A DNA stretch of 64,000 nt, from positions 620,001 to 684,000 of the forward strand of contig JAZKJV010005753.1 in the NCBI GenBank assembly GCA_037367405.1, given 5' to 3'. How positions within the stretch are numbered: position 1 is the first letter of the stretch; each line of letters begins with the position of its first letter. Positions 12,118 through 21,700 of the stretch are shown in pieces. The notes beneath the pieces are model-generated. The model made no database searches, had not been told where the DNA came from, and saw only the letters and a program-made list of their open reading frames with translations. Source of the DNA: Ottelia alismoides (lineage: Eukaryota > Streptophyta > Magnoliopsida > Alismatales > Hydrocharitaceae). The translations under genes were made by a program, and so were the position numbers.

Positions 12118-14678
12118 CTCCACTAGCGGCAGCCTTTTCACGTCATCTTTGGCCCTCCCCCTCGACGCCAGTGACCTCCTCCACCTCGCCCAAGTGACAG
12201 CTGCGCGAGAGAGTAGCAGCGAGGCTCGGGCAGCCGGGAGCCTTTGATCCAGCGATATCACCGCCGTGCACCGCCGCGAGGTGCGCCAAGCCTTGGGAAG
12301 CGACGATCCCTTAAGGCCATAACCCCCGGAGTTCCGCCAGCTCCAGCATAGTCGAATTCGCCCGCCAGGTAGCTTAGATTTCCTTAAGGTTAGCTTAGAT
12401 TTAGGTTTTTTGATTTCAGCCCCTTTAGCTCCGCCGCCATCGCCCACCGTTTCCGACCACCCATCTGCCACTCCGACTCGCCGTTCACGTTCACCAGACT
12501 TCCCTCCATCTTCTCTGCCCTTCCATTCCCCCTGGCTCGTCCTGGAGCAGGGCTACCGTCCTCTTCCACCGTCGCTGCGTCGGAGGACTCCACGCCACCT
12601 CATCTTTCATCTTCCACGTGCTCTGACGGGTCGAGGCAGTTTGCCCTCGACCCCATGTTTCGCATGTGCAGGTCAGAACGTTAGAAGGACCTCATCTGGA
12701 AGTCTATAGCTCGAGCATAGGAGGTAGGCTCCACCTGCGTCATCAGAGCTCCGCGGAGCTCCCCGGCATCATCGTAGGAGCTTAGTAGCTGTGGACCATC
12801 GAGACGAAGATATCCCCCACTTCAGCAGCTCCAGGGGACATCTCCACCGCGCGCATTGGGCCGACGAAGTTCGCCAGCGTCGAGTTCTTGGAGATCGTCC
12901 CACCACCATCCGATAACCACCTCAGCCCAGTTCTAATCCTGACCGTTCGTCCACGCCAGCTCTTCACCGTCGGATCTGAGGTCTGATCTGGACCATCCAC
13001 TCAGACGAAGAGGCACGATATAGCCATCACCGTCCGATCTCCACGTGCCCTCTTCTGAGCCGTTGATCCAGCGAGGGTTTACCCACAGCGCACCTTAGTC
13101 GTCAAATCCTCCACGTGGGAGGCCCTCGGCCATCCGATCCGAGCGGGAGTTCTTAGAAGAGGCGCCACCTCTCCAGCACCGTTCGATCATCCACGTGGCA
13201 GCCTTTCAGCCCTCGGATAATAAGTGGGGTAAATTACTTTGAGGCCCCTTCTGTTTTCGCATTTACTTCTTAGTCCTGTAAATATTTGTAGCCGTTGTTT
13301 TTATTTTAAAACAAGTGCACTTAGGACCTGAATCTTTTTGTATTTGCAATTTAGTCCTTGTCCACGTGTGCCACGTGCTTCGTCACGTGAATATTTGGAG
13401 AATTTGCATAGTATGGGCTGTGTTTTTATATGTTACTGAATGAAATATATGTTTTGATATTTGCATCCATGCTCATGTGAACGTTTTATTCAACATGTGC
13501 TGAAATTCTTTGGGCATTTTGCACTTTCTTCCTTGGACTTTTAGCACGTGTTGCTAATAAGTCCCTGGAAGTAAGTTTTATTACATATAGGTCCTTCCGT
13601 GGACATATTGGAATTTTTGCATGAAGGACCTCAAACTTTCTGAATTTGTTACATTTTGGCCCCTAGACTTAGTTTTTCTTACATTTAGGTCCCTGTGCAC
13701 TGTGAGCCTCTATTTTACTTAAATAAAATTGCAAATTAAGTCCAAATTTCGTGAAAATTGGAAACATGACTCCTGTCACTGTGTAAAATTTTCACTAAAA
13801 AATTGGTACATTTTTTAGGCTTTTTGGTATTTTTATAAATTCAAAAACCTTCATTTTTGCCTCTGTTCAGATTAGAAAATCCTAAAAAATATAAAAACTC
13901 TCTTAAAAATTTTAAAAAAATTAGGATTTGTTAATTTTGATGTGCTTTATTTATGTGCAATTTTGGCTATTTTTGGACTTATAATAACCATAAAAATTAA
14001 AAAACACTTAAAAACTCATAAAAATTTTAGAAAATTATAGAAAATCCAAAAAATCACAATTTCTTTTGCTGAATTTTCTTCATTATTTCTATTTATCATA
14101 AAAAATACCTCCAGGCTTTTTCAGGACCATTTTATATTTTAAATTGGCCTTTGAAGCCTGGCTGGACAGTAGCTCAGTGTTTTTGCCTTGTTTGATTTTT
14201 AGAAAAAATATATAAAAATCAGAAAAACCTCAAAAATTCACCAAAAACAGTAAAAAATCTAAAAAAACATAAAAATATTTTTGTTTGAATTTTTGGAGCT
14301 TTTTAGAATGTGTAAATAATTAGTTAAAGTTGCCCTGTCTTGCCTTCTTATCATTTTCTTCATTTATTAAAAATTCAAAAAAATATAAAAATCATTAAAA
14401 ACCACGAAAAATATTTGTTTTTGTCTTATTGTATTGCTGACTACTTCGTAGGCCGCAAGGCCAATTCGTGCTCCCTGAGTCCGACCCTGGGTGCTACACC
14501 AGGCTAATCTCATAGCCAGGGCCACTATTTTGATTTTCTTTGATTTTATCTGCTTGATTGGTGGTTTGTTCCTCATATTTTCTTGATTGAGCTGAGATCT
14601 CTTTCGATCCAGGTCGCAACGACCCGAGTTTGATTATTTTATCTAATCCGGATTGAAAGAATTTTCGGCTCATCAGAA

Positions 14679-14698
14679 TGGCGCCGTTGCCGGGGAGC
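14679..14698 (+). other. Element A primer-binding site
   Basis: TGGCGCCGTTGCCGGGGAGC lies three bases after the 5' LTR. This is the primer site characteristic of Athila/Tat-type plant gypsy elements, where a tRNA 3' end primes minus-strand synthesis. Confidence 0.93.
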
Positions 14699-16013
14699 AC
14701 GACTTAGTAGTCGCATTTGATTTTTCCGCGGCTTTCCTTTTTCGTGGTTTTCTGTATATATTTTTGTATATATTTTCTATCTGACTTGTTTATACATTTA
14801 TCTGGTCTGATCACTCTATGTTTGTTTTTTTGTGAGGACCCAAGGACCGAGGCGGCTTTCTTCGGAAGCCGAAGCAACCGCGGGAGTCGGAGGCAGCTCT
14901 CTTCTCTTTAGAGCCGCAGGAGGACGCGGGGAGCGAGCAGGAGAGTTGGAGCTGCAGAATAGTCGCGGATTAGATTAGTGTAGTTAGTTTATTTTCTCAG
15001 CAAGACTATTTTATTATTTGTAATAATACAGGGACAGGACTTGACACACTTAGACTCTCGAGGTCTGTTTCGCCAAGCACCAGTGTGCTCGGGGGACCCC
15101 ATCGGTTTATCGTGGTTTTTACGCGGCTTTTTGATGGTTTATTTACTACTTGTCTGATTTACGTAGTTTTCAACCTTAGCTTAGGATTTTATTTGACTGT
15201 GACGTAATTAATTAGGATCCAAACACCTTAATATCTGCATGTTCCCATAGTTCGAATAATTGGACCTAATTAATTAAATCACAAGAAAAAGTCGCTTATT
15301 AGAGCTCTGGTTCACGTGCCTTGAGGAGTCACATACAACACATGCAGGATCCGTTGTGGCGGACACCGAGTGGCTCCCAAGATAGGACTCCGAACCTAGG
15401 CTCGAGTACCCGGCTACCGTTCTTTCGCGTAGAAATTGCTCTGCTAGGGACAGTTTTCCGCGTGCATCATATAGGTAGTTTTATTCTGTCATTTATTTTA
15501 TGCGCGGATCACCCTGCATGTAGAATGCTGGAGTCAGGTATGCATTCCTTACTCTGCATGCATCATTGATTCTCGCGCATCGGCTTTTTCGTCTTCTCCC
15601 CCTATTTTGGACTTAAAATAATCAGGAGAACCGAAAAATTTGTTAGGCATTATTTTTATCTGAAAAATACCTAAAAAGAAAAACAATGAAATCGGGACTG
15701 CTAATCACACTTGACCTAAAAGACATCTCATTGAAAAATCTGTCTTGGGGAGAGTAACCCCCTCCTTGTTTGGTTTGGATGAGCGAGAGAGTGATCCGCA
15801 TCCTAGGCTAGAGCCATATCCAATCTCTTGACTGACTACCGACTTTCTAGTTGGGACAGTCGGTTGAGAATATTGGATTCCTATCAGCTCATGTAATCGC
15901 TCTGAAAGATTGAATGATCACCTAAAATAAAATCGACAAGATAATTGACAGATCCCTTACGATCTTCAACTCGTGCGCGTAGGTGAATCTGGGGTTTTGC
16001 TTTCTCATCTTGT
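14699..16013 (+). other. Element A untranslated leader
   Basis: About 1.3 kb with no convincing gene. Parts match the leader of element C (39669-41123, reversed): the 'gccgaagcaaccgcgg' and 'cagggacagg' regions, the 'ccaagcac..gtgctcgggg' passage and the 'gcgcggatcaccctgcatgtag' passage. Leader conservation between a gag-only and a full element suggests packaging or translation signals, but no motif can be named. Confidence 0.6.
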
Positions 16014-18015
16014 GTGATTCCAGATCCCTTCTGCCTTTCCCCATCTACCTTGATCTGTCTCCCACCCACCCTCCCTTCAGTTTCCCCTTCTCTTCTTTAC
16101 CCCTGGATGATGGATCCCCCTCCCTTCTGGCCGAATCTTGCGGCTTCTTCTCCATCCTCTGACCATCAGCCCAGTCCACCTTCGAGGGAGGTCAGATCCC
16201 CGACCAACCTCCCGCTCCCTCCCTCCCAGCCCTATCACTACTCTGAGCATGCTGCGCTAGACGTCCGCGGATATCAGATCGAGCAGATGCGAGACCCAGA
16301 CGATGCCATTGCTGAGTTGAGAGTGCACTCCATTCATGATCAGAGAGAGCAGGCAATATTATCAGATAGATCCTATTCCAGTATGGCGGATGAGCAGATA
16401 CGACAGGGAGCTCAGTCAGCTTCTACATTAGGACCATTCATCCTGGATCGGGAGCTTCTTCAGAGACTGCCGACATTTTCAGGCGAGGCGCACGAGGAGC
16501 CCTATCTTCACTTGTCTGAGTTCGAGGAGTTTTGCAGAGCACAGTTCTATTCAGATATCACTACAGAGGAGCCGATGCTGAGGACCTTCCCATTCACGCT
16601 TCAGGATAGAGCCATGAGATGGCACAGACGATTGGGGAGGAGATTCGCTTCGTGGGGAGATCTACGTCGAGAGTTTCTATAGAGATATTTTTCTGAGCGT
16701 AGAGCAGAGATGATGCGGTCCTTGATCACCGAGTTTTCAGTTGACCCCCAAGAGCCACTGCACGAGGCATGGCCGAGGTTTCTTGACCTCTTGAGGAGAT
16801 TTTTGGATCACGGACTTTCACCGACACCTTATTGAGATCTCCATGCGGGGGATGACCGCAGAGCAGATAGCACTGGTGATCACCACATGTGGCGGTTCAC
16901 ACCGCAGTTCCGATATTCATCTACTAGATACCATCTCGAGTTTACTTTCACTGAGATCATATTCACGAGATACCGTAGTCGGGACAACACATGCGGACGT
17001 TACAGTACCAGTGCGGTGTGTCACATTACATGAGGATATAGCTTCTACACACCAGCACGAGGACTTGGATAACCCAGCACCACAGAGTACAGAGGAGATG
17101 ACTACGATAGCAGAGGTTTGGACCCGAAGTCTACTCGAGTTCCCGTTGGTCTTCCAGCTAGAGTTTGAGTCAGCCCTAGAGTTCTTAGTTGACGAGTCTT
17201 GGATATCAGATCTTCTGATACTCTAGGAGCCGAAGGAGCCCCCGCTTTTACAGCCATTGATTCACTCGTTTCAGTGTCCAGTCTCGGAGGAGTCAGCTTC
17301 TTTTCTGCAGAGACACTTCTCGGAGTCCGACAGATACCATGACTCAGCCCAGCAGCCACAGTTCGATATGGAACACCACTTTGAGAGATGAGATACAGAT
17401 AGTCCCGTATTCGAGGATTTTGTCCTCCACTTTGACGAGACAGACACACTTGCTGAGGACCAGTTGGTAGCCAGCATTGCTGCAGAGCGAGGATCAGCCG
17501 TAGACACATTATCAGCCTCCGCGGTGTTGACCAGTACCTTCTCCTGCTTCCAGATTGCCGATAGCCACACTTCAGATGATGATGCAGCCTGGTGCACCGA
17601 GTGGATACTTGACAGCAGCACGGATGCCCTTTTAGATCCTGATCCTCCATTTCTCACCTATGATCTTGCATTTCTCCCCGAGGGTTATCTGCGGGAGAAT
17701 ACCACACACGATGAGTACTCGGTTTCACCTTGTGAGAGTGTATCCGATCTGGCGGATCACGAAATCGAGTCTTCTGATCCTTCTGATTCTGAGTCATCTC
17801 AACTGGACGACCCTCGCGAGGATGAGCCGATCCTTGAGATATTCGATGATCTATCTGACTTGTCTCTATTATATGCATCGAATATCAGTTTTCTTAGAGA
17901 CTCTCCTGATCTTGACTGTCCATACCTTTTCGAGACACTGATTGACGTGGAGGATTCCATGACTGATCCATCCTTCTCCACGTTTGATTTCTTCGGCTCT
18001 ACACTTCCACTCTAG
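16014..18015 (+). pseudogene. Element A gag with long acidic C-terminal part, broken
   Basis: The start is probably the ATG at 16107 (MMDPPPFW), since element C gag also begins with two Met; 16014 is an in-frame alternative. The retrotransposon gag core is recognisable (FILDRELLQRLPTFSGEA, EEPYLHLSEFEEFC, FPFTLQDRAMRWHRRLG, LHEAWPRFLDLL) and aligns with residues ~185-345 of element C gag. Breaks: TAG at 16680-16682, a frameshift near 16830 (frame resumes at MRGMTAEQIALVITTCGGS), TAG at 17224-17226 and TGA at 17386-17388. The last ~200 codons (17389-18015) stay open and are rich in Asp, Glu and Ser (DLADHEIESSDPSDSESS). This tail may correspond to the acidic protease-RT linker of C or be specific to A. 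No zinc knuckle was seen. Confidence 0.8.
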
Positions 18016-19629
18016 TCAGATCCAAAGCCGACGATTTCTTTTGTGCTACCGGATATCGATCACATACTCCATATTCTTGGCCGGTAGTAGACACCCGCCT
18101 GATTGCATATCTGGGTGTCATTCTTTACACTGTTGATTTCGTCGCGGTTCTCATACCGAGACTACGACGACAGTACGACATTTGCCTTATGATAGCCGCC
18201 CCGCACCCTATGTTAATTCGAGCAAATTAATGTCCAAATTAATTAGATGTCGTTCGTTGTAGTCGGATACGAGAGGCTAATCAAAAACCACTTTTAATCA
18301 GATTTGAGTCAATTTCAAGCGGTGATTTTTTTTACTTGGTGGAAGTCCAAGGTCGAACTCAGGCAGGCAGCTGTCTCCTTAGGTCAAATTTTAGCAAAAT
18401 CCAAGCAAAATCCAGGTGTGAGATTTTTGGAGGGAATATTTTTGGTCTTTTTCGGTTTTTTTATGCAATACACATGCAAAATCAGGCCAAATTAAATGTT
18501 AATTCAGAAAGATGGTCAAATTAATTCCAAAAATTATGAAACTTGGCCAGATTATGAAATGGGATGAAATTAAGCTACTCTAATTTTTTTGTAATTTTTA
18601 GACACTAAATGAAATCACTGTGAATTAAATATGCAGACAGGGTGATTTTCTCCAATTAATTTTTAATAAATAACAAATCACAATTTTTCCAAGAGACAAA
18701 ATTATCCTAAATAGCTCTAATAAGGTATCCAGGAAAATTGACGGATGTTAATTTCAATGTGAAATGTATTTATTGAAATTAAAATGAAATAATCACTTAA
18801 TAATTTATTTAGGCCTCGATATGTGTGCAAATGACATGAAATTTTTATGGCATGTTAAGTTCATTGTCCTAAAGCAACTGTGAATTTTTGATGAATTTTG
18901 GAATCACAGAGAATTAACTATAAATTAAAAGGTGTCACTGGGCAAAATATTCCACAAATCAACCAATTAATTCATTTAAAAAATCTACTGAAATTTATAC
19001 AAAGTGGCCCAAAAACCCAACTTCTTCATACGAGCTCCAAACTTGATGAAATTGGTCTCATTTTAAAGGTCTTTTAATGTGTAGTATTCTAAGAGTGAGT
19101 AGAACTATTTTGGAGTTTATGTGAGGGATCTCTGTGTATTTTCTGATCCAGTGATTCTAGGACTTTATTTGCTAATTTACAAGGGGGATTTTTGGCTTTC
19201 TTCCCTATATTATTAACTAAGAAGTACATTTTATAAGGAAGAGGTTATTTTGGTAAGTGGATATTTTACAAGGGTTTTTTTGGCTTCTTATTTAAATGCA
19301 AATGGACTGCTAAAATGCATGTATTATGTATGTATGCATGAATGCTATTGATGCATTATAAAGGGAAATGTGCCTCTATTTACTCGGGAACAATGCTCTA
19401 TTTTTTACTTTTGAAGTGATAAATCACAGATTCATCACCTTACAGATGTCGTCCTGAACCTTGACATAGCTTTGTCCTAGCCTTTGCGCCCAGCTAGGGG
19501 CGTAAAACCTAGCGCTTGTTAAGAGGCACCTCAACATTGTACCTTTTGAATATACGTGTTTCGTCTTAGTTTGATCTTTCTGTCTTCTGTGTTTGTTTTC
19601 ACCCCAGGTCTCGCTTAGGATTATCTTTG
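18016..19629 (+). other. Element A non-coding interior where pol would be
   Basis: Mostly A+T-rich, with many stops in all frames and no pol motif. The stretch takes the place of about 4 kb of pol in element C. A passage near 18331-18360 ('acttggtggaagtccaaggtcgaactcagg') resembles text near 25638-25666 and 51638-51666 in the LTRs of B, hinting at exchange between element families. Confidence 0.6.
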
Positions 19630-20089
19630 CTATACTTAGGATATACCTCATCCTAAGTATAGGGGGTGGAAACACCGAGTTGTTCCTTTCGTTCTGTTCC
19701 ATCACTTCTGTTGTTATCTATACTTAAGGATTCTTCGCCTTAAGTATAGGGGGAGTGATGCCATCCACCTTGTATATATTTGTCGATCTTCTTCGTGTCT
19801 TTCTACCCCTATTTTGCTGCCTATACTTAGGGATATTTCACCCTAAGTATGGGGGGGGGGGGTAGACCCTGTACATCATTCACTCGGATTTCCCTTCATG
19901 TACAGCTTGCTATACTTAGGATTACTTGATCCTAAGTATAGGGGGAAACACCGAGTTCTCTTCATTCTATTCTTGGATTCGTCTTTGTATATAGCCATTC
20001 CTTTTCACTCCCCTATACTAAGCATGAGTTATGTCTTCTTCATCGCTCTTGATCACTCTGAGGACATCGTTCGAGCTAAGTATAGGGGG
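19630..20089 (+). repeat. Element A array of five polypurine-tract hairpins
   Basis: Units lie at 19630-19666, 19718-19753, 19821-19862, 19910-19945 and a longer one at 20010-20089. Units 1-4 have the form CTATACTTAGG(N)-loop-(N)CCTAAGTATAG followed by a G run, with arms of 11-13 bp and loops of 6-8 nt. The right arm plus G run equals the element's polypurine tract (21683-21700). Stem tips differ between units but still pair: GGAT/ATCC, AAGG/CCTT, GGG/CCC, GGAT/ATCC. The fifth unit encloses an imperfect longer stem and resembles 32384-32460 of element C. Confidence 0.92.
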
Positions 20090-20728
20090 TGTGTATATAT
20101 TTCATATATACTTTAGCCATAAATCGTACTTTATGTGAGTGTGTTAATAAATAAAAATGGCTAAAAACCCAAAAGATCCATAAAAATAAAAAATCTTTTC
20201 CTTGTAAATAAACATTCTTTTATTGCACATACATAGCTATTTTATCAAATTATTTTTGTAAAAATGTTTGTAAAAACTTTTTGTGTAAATAGTGTGTAAA
20301 TATGTGCATATCAAAATTATGTATATAGCACAAAATTTTTCTAAAATGTTTTGAAAATCAAAAGTTTGCAAAAACCTTGTGTAAATGTTTGTAAATATTT
20401 TGCAAAACTTGCATTCATCCATACATCCATGATTTCAAAACATTTTTCAAAAATTCTGCACATGTGTAAACATTTGTAAATAGCATCTTTGTAAATATTT
20501 GTATAGTTTTTTCGGGATTATAGTTGACATTTAAACTAGCCTGGAATTAAATTGGAAAATGGAGCTTGATTAAGATCTTAATCCACCTAATTATAAGAGG
20601 AACCTTATAGGGCTTAGGGTTAAGGCTTTTCAGGTCCATGGTGACTTAATTCTTTGAGTCCACTAGTCTATGAGCTTATGTCATCTTGATGACCCTAAGT
20701 AGAGCACTTAACAACACACACATGACTC
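20090..20728 (+). other. Element A 3' region, A+T-rich part
   Basis: Rich in 'tttgtaaat' and 'ttcaaaa' words and matches the comparable part of element C (about 31900-32340, reversed). No gene was seen. Confidence 0.6.
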
Positions 20729-21223
20729 TCAGAGACAATGGCTTGACTTGCACCAGCACTTTGCACCTAGCTCTCCACGGATGAGTGGTGAGGAGGCAGT
20801 TTCCTTTGGCTTGGGGTAGCATATGAGGGTAGTACTTCTAGGCGGAACCTCTCTTCTTCGTATAGTGAAGGAAGTGCATCTCAACTTGGTCTGGTGGTTA
20901 TGAAGTCTAAAGACAGAAGCCGTGGGTTGCAATAAAGCTTCAAAAGAGGGATAGTCTACTGGTTCAAGAGGAAAAACTCCTTGTATATATGTTGCACCAT
21001 GTAGATATGTTGTACAGATGCACAAAAAAAGTGCAAAAAGAAAAGAACTCCAAAAAAGTGGTGGGTCGGATTGAAAAGTTAATAATCCCACAGGAGTGTA
21101 TATAGTGCAAATAAAGCAAAAGCTTATGGTATACATGTTCCATCTCATGAAGCTTGCAGCGGGAGACTCAGCTACACTGGTTAGAGCTCCCATGGATACA
21201 TGGCTACACTGGTCATGGTCCAT
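20729..21223 (-). CDS. Antisense open frame in element A 3' region, 164 aa
   Basis: It is antisense to the element, between the hairpin array and the polypurine tract. It begins MDHDQCSHVSMGALTS; residues ~33-75 are hydrophobic and aromatic (FICTIYTPVGLL, FWSSFLFALFLCICTTYL), suggesting one or two membrane segments if made. The C-terminal half is basic (TIRRREVPPRSTT). The matching antisense strand of element C (30920-31265) keeps the same frame apart from one stop: PLEPVDYPS, EALLQPTASVF and YPKPKETASSP are shared. Antisense additional frames are known in some plant Ty3/gypsy elements, so the position has precedent. The block is similar at DNA level anyway, so coding status is uncertain. Confidence 0.35.
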   Translation of the reverse strand: MDHDQCSHVSMGALTSVAESPAASFMRWNMYTISFCFICTIYTPVGLLTFQSDPPLFWSSFLFALFLCICTTYLHGATYIQGVFPLEPVDYPSFEALLQPTASVFRLHNHQTKLRCTSFTIRRREVPPRSTTLICYPKPKETASSPLIRGELGAKCWCKSSHCL

Positions 21224-21662
21224 TCTCTTCTTCCCCCTCTTCTTGAGCTGGTTACATTTGAACTTAGAAGGGAATACCCCGCTTCTCGAGGAAAGAGTTG
21301 CTAGACCGAGGCATTAGAGTTACCAGGTTGAGGGAGGTTGTTTCTTTATTACTTCTAAGGTGGGGAGCTACATATCACTTAAACCGTAGAAGGAAAGATT
21401 CATGGTCATTAGAGTTTGTGTATGTAGACTTGTTCTGATCTGGTTTATTGAGGAGTCTTGCCCATAGATTGGTGGAACCTAGAGGCTGTTAGGTTTTAAT
21501 CTTAAGTCCAAATAAGGTTCCGACACATTAATAATCCAAAGATCTGATCGAGCTCCATATTTCAATTTAATGATGGCAAGTTTAATAATCAGCATTGATC
21601 CATGCATTTTTCCTCTTTTTCTTTTTTCCTTTTTTCTTTTTCACTTCTTTTTCAAATAAGGG

Positions 21663-21700
21663 TTTGCTAAGGGACTAGCAAAGTTAAGTATAGGGGGGGG
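21663..21700 (+). other. Element A polypurine tract with upstream hairpin
   Basis: A hairpin (TTTGCTA, loop AGGGAC, TAGCAAA at 21663-21682) is followed by GTTAAGTATAGGGGGGGG and then the 3' LTR at 21701. The tract primes plus-strand DNA. The hairpin shape is repeated in C (30388-30406) and B (47060-47077). Confidence 0.85.

Larger units (their letters stand above)
10907..14675 (+). repeat. Element A 5' LTR
   Basis: It starts TGATGAATACCCATTCATCA (an 8-bp inverted repeat around ACCC) and ends CTCATCA. Three zones are visible: A+T-rich U3 (to about 11860), a G+C-rich block (about 11870-13210) with repeated CACGTG and 'gatccaacgg'-like motifs, and an A+T-rich tail. Open frames in the G+C-rich block run on both strands, match no family and are not called as genes. 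Confidence 0.95.

Noticed and set aside
19821..19862. Intrinsic transcription terminator (hairpin plus homopolymer)
   Set aside because: The run after the hairpin is G, not T, and the setting is eukaryotic.
19630..20089. CRISPR-like array or MITE cluster as an explanation of the spaced repeats
   Set aside because: Spacing is irregular, units are palindromes tied to the polypurine tract, there are no cas genes in this plant DNA, and no flanking duplications surround the units.
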